This document shows, piece after piece, positions 41,886-54,126 of a DNA stretch of 64,000 nt. Position 1 is the first letter of the stretch, and each line of letters opens with the position of its first letter. The stretch lies in NCBI RefSeq assembly GCF_963678635.1, contig NC_087070.1:6856539-6920538 (forward strand). Reading direction: 5' to 3'. Source of the stretch: Symsagittifera roscoffensis. Its lineage: Eukaryota > Xenacoelomorpha > Acoela > Convolutidae. Below the pieces are notes generated by a model that saw only the letters and a program-made list of their open reading frames with translations, was not told where the DNA came from and searched no databases. The translations under genes and the position numbers were made by a program.

Positions 41886-42971
41886 CTGAAAAAAAATTTT
41901 GCTTCAAAAAAGTTGATTAAATATATTGAAAAAGTTGATCAAAAAAGTTGATTAAAGGTAGATTTTTTTCTTTGACTTTTTTTTACAGGGGCGGTGATAC
42001 TCAAAATAAAAAACTATCTGAGAATATTGCACAAATTTGAATTAAAAGAAATTCAGAACGTATTTGGACACATAATTGTGAAACTTATGTAGAGAAACGG
42101 CAGACAAAAAAAAAACAGAAAAAAAGAACCTGTCGAAATCGAAGAAAGAACTGTTTCGTTTTGGCCGGATTAATTTTATTAGCATGAACTTTGTTTTGTA
42201 ATTTCACCCAATTTTGTGATAAAAACTTTCAGTTTCATCTCTCGTTCCTTACGGGTCAGTTAGGGGAGATAATACCGATAGAATCTTTCTTCGCTTATTA
42301 CCAATTGTTGCTCAACTGATTCACACGAATTGTGGCTCATTATTAGTTGTTTAATTCGAAAGCAGGAGTCAATTACTACCAAATTGCTGCCCATAATTTG
42401 AAGAGAAAAATAAGAATTAGACCCGAAATGCATTGCCCACAAGCTACAATTAGAAAAAAGGAAGCCATTTTATTTTCTCTCTTTTTTTAGCCCGTTGGTT
42501 CAAATGTCGTATAATTGACTAAAAATGCACAAAACATTACCGCAATTTCTTTTTTAATCATCAAAGTTAGATTTAGCTGAATAAACAAATTAAATCTTTA
42601 TTGCGAAAAAGCATTAAAGCGATTGTCTTTCCTCTGTGACATGAACAAATATAGATAAAAAGCAGCGGCTTCACTGGACTTCTTTTAGTAGCTACCACTA
42701 AAAAAAGTGAGAATTTTTATTTTCATTATATTTACCAACAAAGCAAATTTACCGAAAAGTCAGAGGAGTTTCTTTACATTTCAAGTACTTCGACTATTTT
42801 TGTTCCGACTTTCGAAGAAAAAGGCAGATTATTTATGATTGGGGTGGGTTTTTTTTGTTCAAAACAATTGTGATGTTTTTTTAGTACCAGACGTTTTTAC
42901 TTAAGTGTGAGTCTAATAAAAAAAATTCAATTTCATAATATTCATCGAAACTATATGCCAAAAATTAATTG

Positions 42972-43030
42972 GGCCACTTAAACAAACAGACGGACCATTC
43001 AGGGCTTCGCCTTGCTACGAGCAGTCTTGA
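42972..43030 (+). repeat. hairpin repeat family, end fragment
   Basis: ACGGACCATTCAGGGCTTCG then GCTACGAGCAGTCTTG, lying ~55 bp upstream of the membrane protein gene at 43084. Confidence 0.65.
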
Positions 43031-43083
43031 ATTCTATTTCTGTGATTAATATCGTTTCATAATTCAAGCAAACACACGAATAA

Positions 43084-46000
43084 ATGAATGATTCTTTCGA
43101 AACAGAAACTGTATTACGCTATACAGCTGTAATAACTTCAATTTGGTCCATTTACCAGACTTCAAGAAATTTTTACCGGCTTGCTGCCAAAATTGAAAAC
43201 GGAAAAGCGAAAGACTTTGATATATTTTACATACCTTTGTTACTACTGTTCATATCTACAGGTAAGAATTAATAATTTACTAGGAACTTAACTAGCTTGA
43301 ATAAATCATAATCAGGTATCTTTTTTTTCTGGATTTTAGAAAAAACACACCAAAAGAGTCAACTTTTTGGTACTATTTTACGACATTAACATCTGTCCGT
43401 TTGAACTTAAAAACGTCGATGGTTTCGCCTTTATAAAAATGAAAGAAAACGCGCGTCAAAAAACGCGACATTTTTCAAATCTTCCAGAAAATGCTCAATT
43501 TTAAAATGTTTAAAATTTAGTGCAATTTTGGGGCCTGAATTTTCGCTAACAAGACGGTTGTTTACTGCTTAATGTTTGATCGTATTTTGAAAACTGCGTT
43601 TTTTTCAATCTGCCTTCCGTCGTGAAAACTCTCGATTCGTTCATATAAATTTTTTAAAATGTTGTCTAAATTTAAGTTGTAATCTGCAGCTCTGTTAGTA
43701 CTTCATTTCGCTGGTGTGAAAAGAAACTTGGCCGAAGAAGATCAAGATTGCTACACGGCACTGGCCATGTTTATCTTCTCCATACTAGGTGGCTGCTATT
43801 GCCAAATTGCAATCAACTGGCTCGAAATAACAGGTGAGATTGAAAATACGGTACCTCCGAGAAACTTTTGGTTTTGATATGAAGTGCAGGTGTTTCAAAA
43901 TCAGTTTTTTAAGAATTCTCTCTCATTTCACCAATATTTTGTTTATTGAAGCTATTCGTTTTGCAATAAACAGCAAAAATTTGCTGACGTCTAATGATAT
44001 ATTACCTTAGATTGGATTGTATTTTGTGCACGCATGTTTTAGCGGTTTTATCGAATTTTCTCTGCATTTTGTGCTGAACAAGCTTTTAAAGGTAAAAAAT
44101 ACATACAATTTTTTCCTCAAATTCAGTTGACTTTGGACAAAAAATGACGAAGACAAACAGGGTTTGGAGTGGTAACTTCCCAGATGGCATAATTCCCAAA
44201 TGGCACAAAAATGGAAACTTTTTCCCAAATGGCATAAATTTCAAGTTTTTATTGTACTTTAAACGTTTTCTATCAGTTACTAATTTTAACATTTTGTCAG
44301 GAACAAAAGCATGTGAACAAGATTTGGATATAACTGCTTTCAAACAAATTTACGCAACAAATTTGTCAAAAAAATTGACCACAAAAAGCTTATTAATAAC
44401 CGCAAGCTTATGCTCCTTGCTTTTGATTAAAAAATTCTACGACTTTTCCAAGAGAAAATGTCAATCAACATTTGAATTGACAATTTGATTGATTTTTTCA
44501 CATTGTTCACGAAAAAATTGATCTCGCTTTTTTCAATGCAACTGTTGCATGAAATTTATGCCATTTTGGAAATTTTTCATTTTTATGCCATTTGGGAACT
44601 ATGCCATTTGAGACGTAATCGTTTGAAATGACAGACAGAGGCGAAGCTTCGCTTCGCAAACACAAGCGAGAACGCGGTAAAAAGTGAAATAAGAAAAATA
44701 GAGAGCCTCGAATTAGTAAAAATTCACCTAAGAGTCGGATTCGATCTGCGACTTAGAGACTATGCGTGAGTCTCACGCACTAACCACTGAGCCACGTACA
44801 CTTAATACATACCAAACACTAACCACAATTGAAGTAGAAAACAAATGCTATGAAATATCCAGTGCTAGATCTTGATTATAGCAAAAGTGATCTCAAATAG
44901 TTGAGCACTTTCCACTTTCAATGAACTGTTTAAGATTGATTTAAGAAATAGGTTAGAAAAAAGAAGGTTCGTACTAATACACTACGCTGACCGCTAGAGT
45001 AATCAGCATTTTCATGGAGCTATTTCTTTTTCAAAGTATTCAACTAACAAAAACTTCTTTAAAACGGGCCAGTTCATTTGGTTCAAAACTAGGGCGGGAA
45101 ACAGGCTCAATTTAGTTATTCTTACATCATTGGTTAAAAATTGCACCATAATAAATTGCACCATAAAAGTTCCGATGAAGTTCCAAACACTATGTCTTTC
45201 TCATTTTTTGTCCAAAGTCAACAGAATTTGAGAAAAACGACTCTGAAAACGTTGTTTTAGTTCCTTTTAATCGCTTTATTTTAAATGGGTACTGTAGAAA
45301 CTTGTTCAGCACAAAATGCAGTAAAAACTTGATAAATTGCAAGAACATTCGCGAACAAAACACAGTCCAATCTAATTAATAAATCATCCAAATTCGGCAA
45401 ATTCTTGCGGTCTATTGCAAAAAGAATGGCTTCATTAAACAAAATATTAGTGAATTGAGAGAAATCATAAAGAACGTGTTTTCAAAACACCCTCTATGAA
45501 AATAATGCACAAAGAGTCGAAAACAGACGATGTTGTCACGCAAACATACAGATGGCAAGCTTTAATCACCAAAGTTCGCAAGCGTAAATATCGAACAGAT
45601 TAAATTCAAATGAAGATACTCACTGCTGCTTCAACTCAAATATTTCACAGAAACCAGTATGTCGTCTAAAATCAAACCTACAATTTCTTTAAATTAGATT
45701 TCACATGTCGCTGAAGTTTATTTGGCTAAATACAACTCGAAACAAACACTAACCGCATCTAAAACACAAAATTTCAAATTAGTGTTTCGTGGTGGCGATA
45801 GTTTACTTGATCTATTTACGGTTTGGTTTAAATAGAAATTTCTGCAAAAAAATCCATCATTATGAAAGAAAATCGATTATTGGAGACTTCGAATCCATTC
45901 ACAAGGACAGTCGTTAAGTAACTTCCACACACACATACACACGCACGCACACACACACACACACGCACGCACACACACACACACACACACCAAAATACTT

Positions 46001-46576
46001 TTCCACGATGAAACTTGATTTAAAAAGAAAATTGCAGAAATTTAGTTATGACTGGAAACAAGTGTTTTGATTTCAGTCAACGATCGGCAACTCGCCACTT
46101 CAACCAATCACAAAAAAGTGCTCGGTATATTTTTATCCATCAGTTTCGTCGAACTAGTAGTCTGTATTATGATGAACAAGACTTCTCTCAACTCCAGTGA
46201 AAATTCATCATCAGGCGAATGTCACTTTTCCGACCTAAGCAAATCGACAGCTGGGTTGTTCATCAAACAACTCATACTCAGCTCCGGCGCAGCTGTAATT
46301 TTCCTATTTTCAGTTCTGCTAGCCCCCAATAAAGCTTACCAAATGTGGAAAAACAACACGTTTCTCTTACAAACCAGAGGGAAAATTGACATCATATCAA
46401 ATTTCGGAGATTTGATGAGAGAGAACATGATTGGCTTATGCATCTGCATCCTCTACATAATTCGTTTTCGATTGAGAGTAGCAGGAAACGCACTGGATGA
46501 AGGAAAAGTTTTTGACAACAATATTTTGGTGCTCTGGATTATTCAGTTTATTGCCGTGTCTTTGTATCGCTTTTAA
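43084..46576 (+). CDS. putative three-exon, seven-helix membrane protein
   Basis: The exons are 43084-43261, 43690-43833 and 46077-46576. Donors are ACAG|GTAAGA and ACAG|GTGAGA; acceptors are TCTGCAG and GATTTCAG. All junctions are phase 1, and the spliced frame is open for 273 residues to TAA. Two AATAAA signals follow the stop within 25 bp. Hydrophobic segments include IPLLLLFIST-ALLVLHFAG across junction 1, ALAMFIFSILGG, VLGIFLSISFVELVVCIMM, LILSSGAAVIFLFSVLLA, MIGLCICILYII and ILVLWIIQFIAVSLY. With a weaker one near residues 12-30 this gives seven. NKTS and NSSENSSS offer glycosylation sites in one loop. No receptor family recognised. Confidence 0.5.
43890..44155 (+). repeat. left arm of 1.5-kb inverted duplication
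   Basis: Resembles the reverse complement of 45195-45475; shared blocks include TTTTGCAATA, GCATTTTGTGCTGAACAAG and TTGACTTTGGACAAAAAATG. Confidence 0.7.
44180..44618. mobile_element. MITE-like element with ~65-bp TIRs (ATGGCATAA motif)
   Basis: 44183-44245 and 44550-44616 are imperfect reverse complements containing AATGGCATAATTCCCAAATG-type sequence. It lies in the second intron of the putative membrane protein gene and carries the possible alternative exon at 44301-44488. Confidence 0.65.
44301..44488 (+). CDS. possible alternative terminal exon within a MITE
   Basis: Acceptor ATTTTGTCAG, then an open phase-1 frame of ~62 residues to TGA. It joins exon 43690-43833 in frame and would give a ~169-residue isoform. 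Because it lies inside an inverted-repeat element, it is either an exonised transposon or chance. Confidence 0.3.
44725..44800 (-). repeat. tRNA-like sequence / SINE head
   Basis: On the minus strand an A box TGGCTCAGTGGTTAGTGCG is followed by a B box AGATCGAATCC with flanking GTCG/CGAC stem bases. Promoter elements and spacing fit a tRNA-derived SINE head; the cloverleaf is imperfect. Confidence 0.55.
44950..45015 (-). repeat. tRNA-like SINE head, partial
   Basis: Minus strand TACTCTAGCGGTCAGCGTAG resembles an A box; the B box is poor (GTACGAACC). Confidence 0.35.
45195..45475 (-). repeat. right arm of 1.5-kb inverted duplication
   Basis: Partner of 43890-44155. The arms enclose the ATGGCATAA element and two tRNA-like heads. 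Confidence 0.7.
45920..45990. repeat. CA/GCAC microsatellite
   Basis: Alternating ACACAC with interspersed ACGC over ~70 bp. Confidence 0.95.
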
Positions 46577-46696
46577 CTAGTAATAAACTAATAATAAACT
46601 ATTATTATGTAGATAAAGAGCAATATCGGTTTTGAACTACAGCAGTAGCGTGACAAGATAGAACCACTTGCCTCTGAATTCTGAGGAGTGCGGTCT

Positions 46697-46818
46697 GTAT
46701 TTAGACAACCGCGTATTCAGACACTGTATTGACCAATCAGAATCGAGACAAGGAAGAATTGAATTTGATATCTTCATTTGTCTCGATTCTGATTGGTTAG
46801 TACGCGGTTGTCTAAATA
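46697..46818. repeat. palindromic MITE-like hairpin
   Basis: The arms GTATTTAGACAACCGCGTA and TACGCGGTTGTCTAAATAC are perfect inverses. So are CCAATCAGAATCGAGACAA and TTGTCTCGATTCTGATTGG, apart from ~12 extra bases in the left arm and a ~27-base loop. Confidence 0.85.
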
Positions 46819-46829
46819 CTGCTACGTAA

Positions 46830-49300
46830 GCGATTTCTGATTTAATACCATTTTATATCATCAATTTTCGGCTTGAACCCTTATTTTTTAGGCTTCTTTG
46901 GCTCCCCAAAAACACATTTTTTTTGGTCAAACTATTCCAAAAAGTGATATTTCTAGTCAAAATTGCCGTCAGCTCAAACTTTTTTTAAAGAGAGTGGTTC
47001 AAAAGAGCATAAAAAATCTTTAAATGACAGCCCTAAAGCTAGCAAACAGACCATTGGAAAAGAGTCATGAATGCAAAGAAACAGAAAAAAAACAGACAGA
47101 AATATAAATGGCCTTAAAGAAAACTTCAAAGGCCTTTGAATTTTGAGAAAAAACTTTTATAAACAGCTTTTTTTTTGTTAAAATTAACTTATTTTCAGAA
47201 AACTGGACCAATAGGTAAAATTTTATCCAGCTGGGAAATCCGAAAACTAACATCCACTTTCAAAACTAAAGTCGATCACGTTTTTTGTGACATTTACACT
47301 TTTGCTGTTCGGTAGGGGAGCTTGACTTCCTTTTAACAACGGAAATGAAGTGATGTTGTGATGTTGAAAAGAAATAGAAAGTCATAAAGCGAAAAACCAC
47401 ACTTAAGCGTGAACAAATTTTTTCCAAAAAAAAATCACCAAGACCTATATATGAGTAATTAGTACGTTTATGATTCTATGATTCCTTAAACTATCATTTT
47501 TTTCGGAAAACCCGCTAAAAATCCTGCCAAAGCTACAGTGCAAAAGGTGTGCATTAAGTAATCCGCGTTAATTGGCAGGAAACAATTTCAAATCATGAAT
47601 TGATAGGCAGATGAAGCGAGAGACTATGTACAGAGAAATTCACGTAAAAATCAAACTCAAAACTTAAGTAGGGTGATATACTATAATGCAGCCCCTTTAG
47701 TCGGTTTTTGCGAAAAAAATTAAACTGGACGACTAATTCCATTATTCAGACTACAACACCGCAGGGCAATGGAAAGCGAAAGAAAATCAACGATTTGAAT
47801 AGTAATTTAGCTACAACTCTTCCGATTTCCAAAGAAAGTGACGAATAATTGTGCTGGGAGTGTTTTTTTCGCCAGACAAAATTCGACTTTTTAACAAGAA
47901 TTTTTGGACGGAATTGTTTTCATATCAACCGAAAAGTTTCGTCGTGCTGAGCTCAAATTTAACACAGACGCGAAGCAGAATTTTGCACCACAAGTCATAA
48001 AAAAAAGTCGCGCAAAAAACCTCGAAAGTTTCGACCAGTAATAATAAACAAACTAAAAAACTGAAAATTGATTTTCAAAAACAATTTGCTTTTTCAAAAA
48101 TATTGACCAATTTTCATGTTTAAATTTTCTCAATTTGTTATGGAGGGTTTAAGAGGGTGATTCAGACCTGCAGAAATCTCTGGTTCATAATAACAAAAAT
48201 TGAAAGAAGAAAACTATTGGGAAAAAAAAGCCGACGGAATTGAAGCCGACCGATCTCGGTATCCCAAACTGATATACTATTAAATAATGGGACAGTGATT
48301 TTGATGAATAAATTTAACTAAACAAAGGTTACTTAAGAAAAAAAACAGGAAAAAAACTTCAGACTTAGTTGGTCTTTAATTCTTAAATGAATTGGCTAAA
48401 TGAAAAAAGATAATGGGTTAGAATCTAGTGAGAAACATTTTTTTAATCAAATATGGAAAAATTCAAAAAAACTGATAACAAAAAAGTGCAAAAACTTTTT
48501 TATCTGCACCGAAAAGAATGCTATAACTACAATCAATTGTACAGCCAAAAATAACAAAAATAAAAAATAATCAAAAAATTTTTGAAAACTTTTTCAAAAA
48601 ATTTTTGAAAAGTTTTTTGATTATTTTTTTTTACTTTACTTAAAAAGTTTACTCTAGGTTGATTAAAAATTTCCACAACTTCATTCAAAGAACTCAATGA
48701 CTCCCATGTTACTCTCAGTCACTCCCAAAGAAAATTGTTCGAAAAAAAGCATTAAAAGAGTAAGCAGACAGAATTGAAGCCGACCAATCTCAGCGCCAAA
48801 AATGTACCAAAACATTCGGAATCGTTCAAAAAATCATTCGCAACTCTTAACGGAACGCAACTAAATGCCTCGTTTTAACTGCATGGAACTAATACAGTTA
48901 GTAGGTTATTAAACAACCGTGCATTTTTACCATCATTCTGTGCCTAAAATTATTTACGGAAAAGTGTAGTACATGATTGCAAAACGCTTGCTTATCGCAG
49001 AGGTAAATTATACATAACTTGAGGCCAGCTAAAGCTGGAAATACCTGTTTGATAAATTTTGAAATTTTTGTATTGATGCGGAAGGAGAAGGGTCAAAAAC
49101 AGATCTATCGCAAAGAAAAGTAAATCCCAATTTATTGACTTCAAAATATGTTAATTTCATCAATTACTTCATTTTTCTTAAAAATTGAAGTGATGACAAG
49201 AGCGTGTTAGATTGAAAAAGTCTTAAAATGTTGAGCATTAGATTTGGGTGGGTTGTTTTTGAATGAAGTCAAAAATTTTCAAAAAACGAGAGAAAAAAAT
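46830..49300. other. non-coding, little structure
   Basis: AT-rich. It contains one end fragment of the hairpin repeat family near 47815-47865 (TTCCGATTTCCAAAGAAAGT) and a simple A/T palindrome at 48568-48632. No convincing gene. Confidence 0.5.
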
Positions 49301-49309
49301 CAAAAAAAG

Positions 49310-49790
49310 GACTTTTCCGAGGGTCGTAACTTTTTGCGTCAAAAAAATCAAGCGTAACCGCTTATACAGTGGAGCTTCCCAACCCATTCTTTACACTGAA
49401 ACCAATATCTCAGAATCGAGAATGTAGTTTTTAAGAAAAAGTTTCAAAAAACAGTCAAAATTGGACTTTTCCGAGGGTCATAACTTTTAGTGTAAAACAA
49501 TTTGGGCGTAACCGCTTTAAGCAGAACTTCCCACAACCCGTTCTACCTCTTGGAACCAAAATTTCATACTTGGGACTGCATTTTTCAAGAAAACTCAAAA
49601 GTTTCAAAAAACGGTCAAAAAAGCAAAAATTTGACTTTTTTGAGGGCCATAACTTTTTGTGTAAAAATTGTTGGGCGTAGTCGCTTATGCAGGAGAGCTT
49701 CATATAATCTGTTCTATCCGTTGAACCCAAAATCTCAGATTTGAACGGGCAGTTTTTGAGAAAATGTAAAAATTTCAAAAATTAGGGTCA
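49310..49790 (+). repeat. tandem repeat, three ~154-169 bp units
   Basis: Units start at 49310, 49464 and 49633, with GACTTTTCCGAGGGTC. Each holds GGGCGTAACCGCTT-type and AGAGCTTC/CCGTTCTA-type blocks. No coding frame is shared across units. Confidence 0.8.
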
Positions 49791-50289
49791 AAAATTTCCC
49801 CCACACACTTTTTCAAAGGCTGTAGGAAGTGGGGTAGGGTAAAAAGAGACTAGAGAATTATGCAGACACGTAGTGTGCTACTTTTTAGAAAATCGTTAGA
49901 GTAGTTTTTGAGAAAAACGAAAGTTTTCCAAAGCGTCTAAAAATTTCAAAAACAACACGATTCCAATGATTTTTTCATAATAACAATTTTTATCAAACAG
50001 GAACTGTGTGATTATTTTTCGTAAAATTGAAGGAATTTTTTAAAGTTCCAATTTGTGATAACCAAGGCGCGATATATTTCGCGGTATTAACGAGTCAGCG
50101 GAGGTTTATTCCGTCTTTGAAATAGTTCTGAATTTCATTGAGGCATGCTATTTGGTCTATTTTATACTATGCTATCAGCGGAATTCATTGCTAAGTACTT
50201 TACATAGCGTATGAAGTATAGTTTTCAAATTTTTTTTTTTACTTTTTCCGAAAACTTCATTGTTTTTTTTAAGGAACACTACTCTATTG

Positions 50290-50345
50290 ACCTTGAAAGG
50301 TAGTCAAAACATTCAATTCTTCGACCTGATAAGAGCAGTCTTGTT
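50290..50345 (+). repeat. hairpin repeat family, end fragment
   Basis: AAAGGTAGTCAAAACATTCA then TTCGACCTGATAAGAGCAG. Confidence 0.6.
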
Positions 50346-50754
50346 GTACCTTCATGAGTCCGAACACTCTCGTAGAAGCAAACTATGGCGTATTTCTCCA
50401 GTGACACAAAAAACCATGTCAAAAAAGGATACTTTTTCAGTAATACAAAAAAAAACAATGTCAGCTAAAGTCTTATCATTTTAGTTCCGATTCTTCAAAG
50501 ATCCTTCAAAGCGACAAATTTCTCTGAATAATTTCGATTTTCAGACCAAAGTTGAATTCACTTGCAGACACTCATTCCTTCATTCCCAAAACTGATTTTG
50601 AACAAAATTTAGACTAAATCAGAAACGTCTGATTTATAATTGGAGCTTACTGATACTCATGAAAATGGTAGAAAATATTATTTAACACAGGTGCGAAACT
50701 GCAATTTTTGAACACATCAGCTAAAATAAAAAAATAAAGCTTAGGAATCAAAAA

Positions 50755-50825
50755 CGCTTACGGCATTCGAACTCCGACGTCCAGCTTGCGCATCTAATGT
50801 TTTGACCTTAAGCACTTACTTTTTC
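50755..50825 (-). repeat. tRNA-like sequence / SINE head
   Basis: Minus strand A-box-like AAGGTCAAAACATTAGATGC and a good B box GAGTTCGAATGCC with CGG/CCG flanks. Confidence 0.5.
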
Positions 50826-52317
50826 CCAACTATCAGCTGCTATTAAAGTGGATAAAACGAAGAAGGATAGAAAAAAAGGAGCATTACAGTACGCTGAGCT
50901 CTAATTTTTTCGAGATAGGTTGGAAAAGAAAGAGACAGACATTATAACACTACGATCACGATCTCAAGATCGCAAGTGTAATTAAGAATGTATTTATAGG
51001 AAACCTTTTTTGCAATATTTACTATGATGGTAACATTCGGATAACTGCACAGCAGTCGGACCCTACTTGCCTTTTGAAATGTACACTAGTTTATGGAGTA
51101 GCTATGGTTTTACTCCTGGTCCAAAATATGCGAAATATCATTTCTCAAATTAGATCACATTAGCGTCATTTCTTTGCTAATCCTTGTTAATCAACTTACG
51201 GTTATCGATAGTTTTCATTATCTGATAACCGCAAGAGCAAATTGCCTTAATTTAAGAGCTTTAATCTGCAAGGCCATATTGAATTTTTTACAAAAAAAAA
51301 TCAGCTTTAATTTAAAAAAGTTAGGCCTCCAAATTTACAGAACTAACAAACTATTTGCTCAAAATTACAAACTATCTCTGAAACTTGTTGCTTATATTTC
51401 AACTCTTTTTTGATTGAAAGTTCATCTGACAGCTCTTTTGCACCAACTGAACGGCTTACTAAAAAAATAAATTATAAAAAAATGAATTTGCCTTCCTCAA
51501 ATCGTATAAAGGAAGGAGGGGCAATTGGTTCTTTATTTATTAACCTCAGCTGTAAATAAGGCGTCAAATTAGACTGTTTTTATTTTACTGTCTAGATTGG
51601 CTTGACATTAAATAAATTTTTGTTTGCCTTAAAGACTAGACGATGAGCAGAATTGCTTGCTTAAAACTAAAGAAATTAAAAAAAAATTCCAATTAAAGGA
51701 AACATATTCGACATTTGCATTGAATTAAAAATTCCTGTGATGCGATTTTGTTGAAAAAACGGGTATTATTGGACATTTGACAGAGCAATTTTTATTATAG
51801 TTTCGACTCAGTAAATAAAATTAACTTAGATGAAGACTCATTAAGGCAACATGACTGAAAATTTTCCATAAATGAAGACTTCGTGTTTTATTTTCATTTC
51901 TTGCAAGTCGAAATACTTCCATCCTTTACATGTTTAAAAAAAAAGAGCCACATTCAAATAACTCGAGATTGGCGGCATGTTATAAATTTGAAATAAGGGC
52001 CCAAAGAACCCTTTTGTAAAATTTTACAAATAGCTAAGAACAAAATCTACAGAGGCGATTTCGCATACACAATCAAAAATATGACCGATAATGCTAATGG
52101 GAAAAACTGAATGAGTAAAACTTTGAGTGTAGAAAAAAATTTCTCAAGTGGCGAACGCCAATTATGAGTCTACATAATTACTAAGTGACACAAGCCAGTT
52201 ATGACGCATAAACAGTACCAGTCAATTTGAAAATCATAAAAAATTTACCGACTAACATGCCTCAATTTAAAGAGCGGACGCATTTTAAGTAGAAAAGGAA
52301 AAATTTTATTAAAAACA

Positions 52318-52395
52318 TCCGACCCTGCCCAGGTTCAAACTCTCTTTTTTTGCTGCGGGTCTTCTTCCCTACCTCTACGCTACATACACATGATA
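52318..52395 (-). repeat. tRNA-like sequence / SINE head
   Basis: Minus strand GTAGCGTAGAGGTAGGGAA (A box) and GAGTTTGAACCTGG (B box) ~35 bp apart. Confidence 0.5.
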
Positions 52396-53454
52396 TCTTG
52401 AAGCTAAACTGCTATTTGTAATATAATAGTCTGTGTTAATATCCTTAGCAATGGATGTACTTAATAGCTGGTTATTGATCAAAATGAACACTAATATTTG
52501 CGACTAAGTTTGGAAAAAAGAGTTCATATTATCACACAAGCTTTGCTAGTGTAAACATTCAGCTAGATGTTAATAGGAACATAATTCTACAAAAAAGTTC
52601 CGACTTCAGATTGAGATAGAAATTTATGAACCGTCGGATATCCAAAATTTCGTTTTAAGCTGTTAATTTCATCTGCCTGCGTACTGTTGTAAAAAGTACA
52701 GTCAAGAATCTGCAAAAGCATTTAATCAGACACCAGTTTCCCAGAGAACTGTTTATTCGGAAAAAAGCTAGTTCTGAATAAAATTTAAAATTTGCGAGAT
52801 TATCTATCTTCATTTGCAATGAAACCTTGACACTTCGAAACTTTGCCAAAACTTTTATTTTCTCTGGGACATGCAAGTCTGAAAAGCATTGCCAATCGAA
52901 CGTGAATCCTGCCAAGCACAACGAACCAATCAAGCTGTTGACAATTTTTAAGGACTTTTTTTTGTTGTTGGAAATCTTCGTTCGATTTTAGCGCCAAAAA
53001 TCTTTTCAAATACGTTCAAGAAGTATCGAGAAAAACAAAATCTGACTATTTTTGCTTCACAAACCAAAAGTCAAGTAATTGGAAGACCTGAACTCCCTCA
53101 CAACCAGCGTGACAATGGAGCTTAACTTTTACTGTTTTAGTTTTAGAAACAAATTAGGAGCTTAATTTCATTTCAGTACCATATCTAATAGAAAAGTAAG
53201 TATTTATAATCAATCTCTTTATATCTAGGAAAATGACAAAATACAAAATATCGAGAATTAAAACGCGCGAAAAGTTTTTTCATCAAAAAAATTGTAAAGA
53301 AAACAGTTTAAAACTTTTTCTTGAAATTATACAGAAAACCATTTTCAAAAATTTTTAATGAATAGCATGGAAAAAAAACAAAAAATAGCAAAATAAAATT
53401 GGCAAAACTTCTCGGAACTACTCAGTAAATTGCTCGAAACCAGAATCGTTTTTA

Positions 53455-54126
53455 ATGGGAGTAGAAAATGCCCAAAATTTAGACAAATTTGGTCTTGCGG
53501 CAACTAAGCCTGCAAAAAAAACAGTCCCTAAAGATATTTCCACGCGCGGACAATTTTTCGCTTACAAAAAACAGATCCTAGTCGGATGCGAACCATTGAC
53601 CATTGTCTTTATAGCAGGTTCGCTGCGCGAATCAACGTCTGCTTTTGATTTTATTTTAGCCATAGGTAAGATGCTTCAAGTGATTCTGTTTAACTAATTG
53701 TTACCCCAAAAAAGTATATATTCCAGCTTGATAACGCTTGGTAATCGCAAGCGTAAAAATGCTTTCGGCGTTGAAAATAATACATTTACTAAAAAGTTTC
53801 AATTTCTTGTCGAGTTAATAACGCGAGCAAAAAATCAAAAATCTGTTGTTTAAACTATGCAAAACTTATTTTTATCCAAGAAGAATTAGTTTTTGAAGTT
53901 TGATTTAGCGCTTTCTCAGCACTAACAAACCAAATATATTGTTTTTATATTCATTTTTATTCAAACAAAAAAAATCTGATCTTTAATTTTTTGTTACTCC
54001 TTTCTTCTAGACAACATTAGTCAATTAAGGCCTGTATTAAGCTCTAAACTTTTTAGTGCCTCTCTCTACATCCTCTGCACAATGAGAAACAACAAACTTG
54101 GAAAAAAAGATATTTTCGCTTTATAG
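53455..54126 (+). CDS. possible two-exon gene, small membrane protein
   Basis: Exon 53455-53665 starts at an ATG and ends ATAG|GTAAGA. Exon 54011-54126 follows TTCTTCTAG and closes with TAG. The junction is phase 1 and the joined frame gives ~108 residues with hydrophobic stretches (LTIVFIAGSL, LFSASLYILC). The phase and the QL...K...SLYI pattern weakly recall the last exon of the gene at 43084-46576, so it could be a degenerate paralogue. No poly(A) signal is obvious. Confidence 0.3.
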
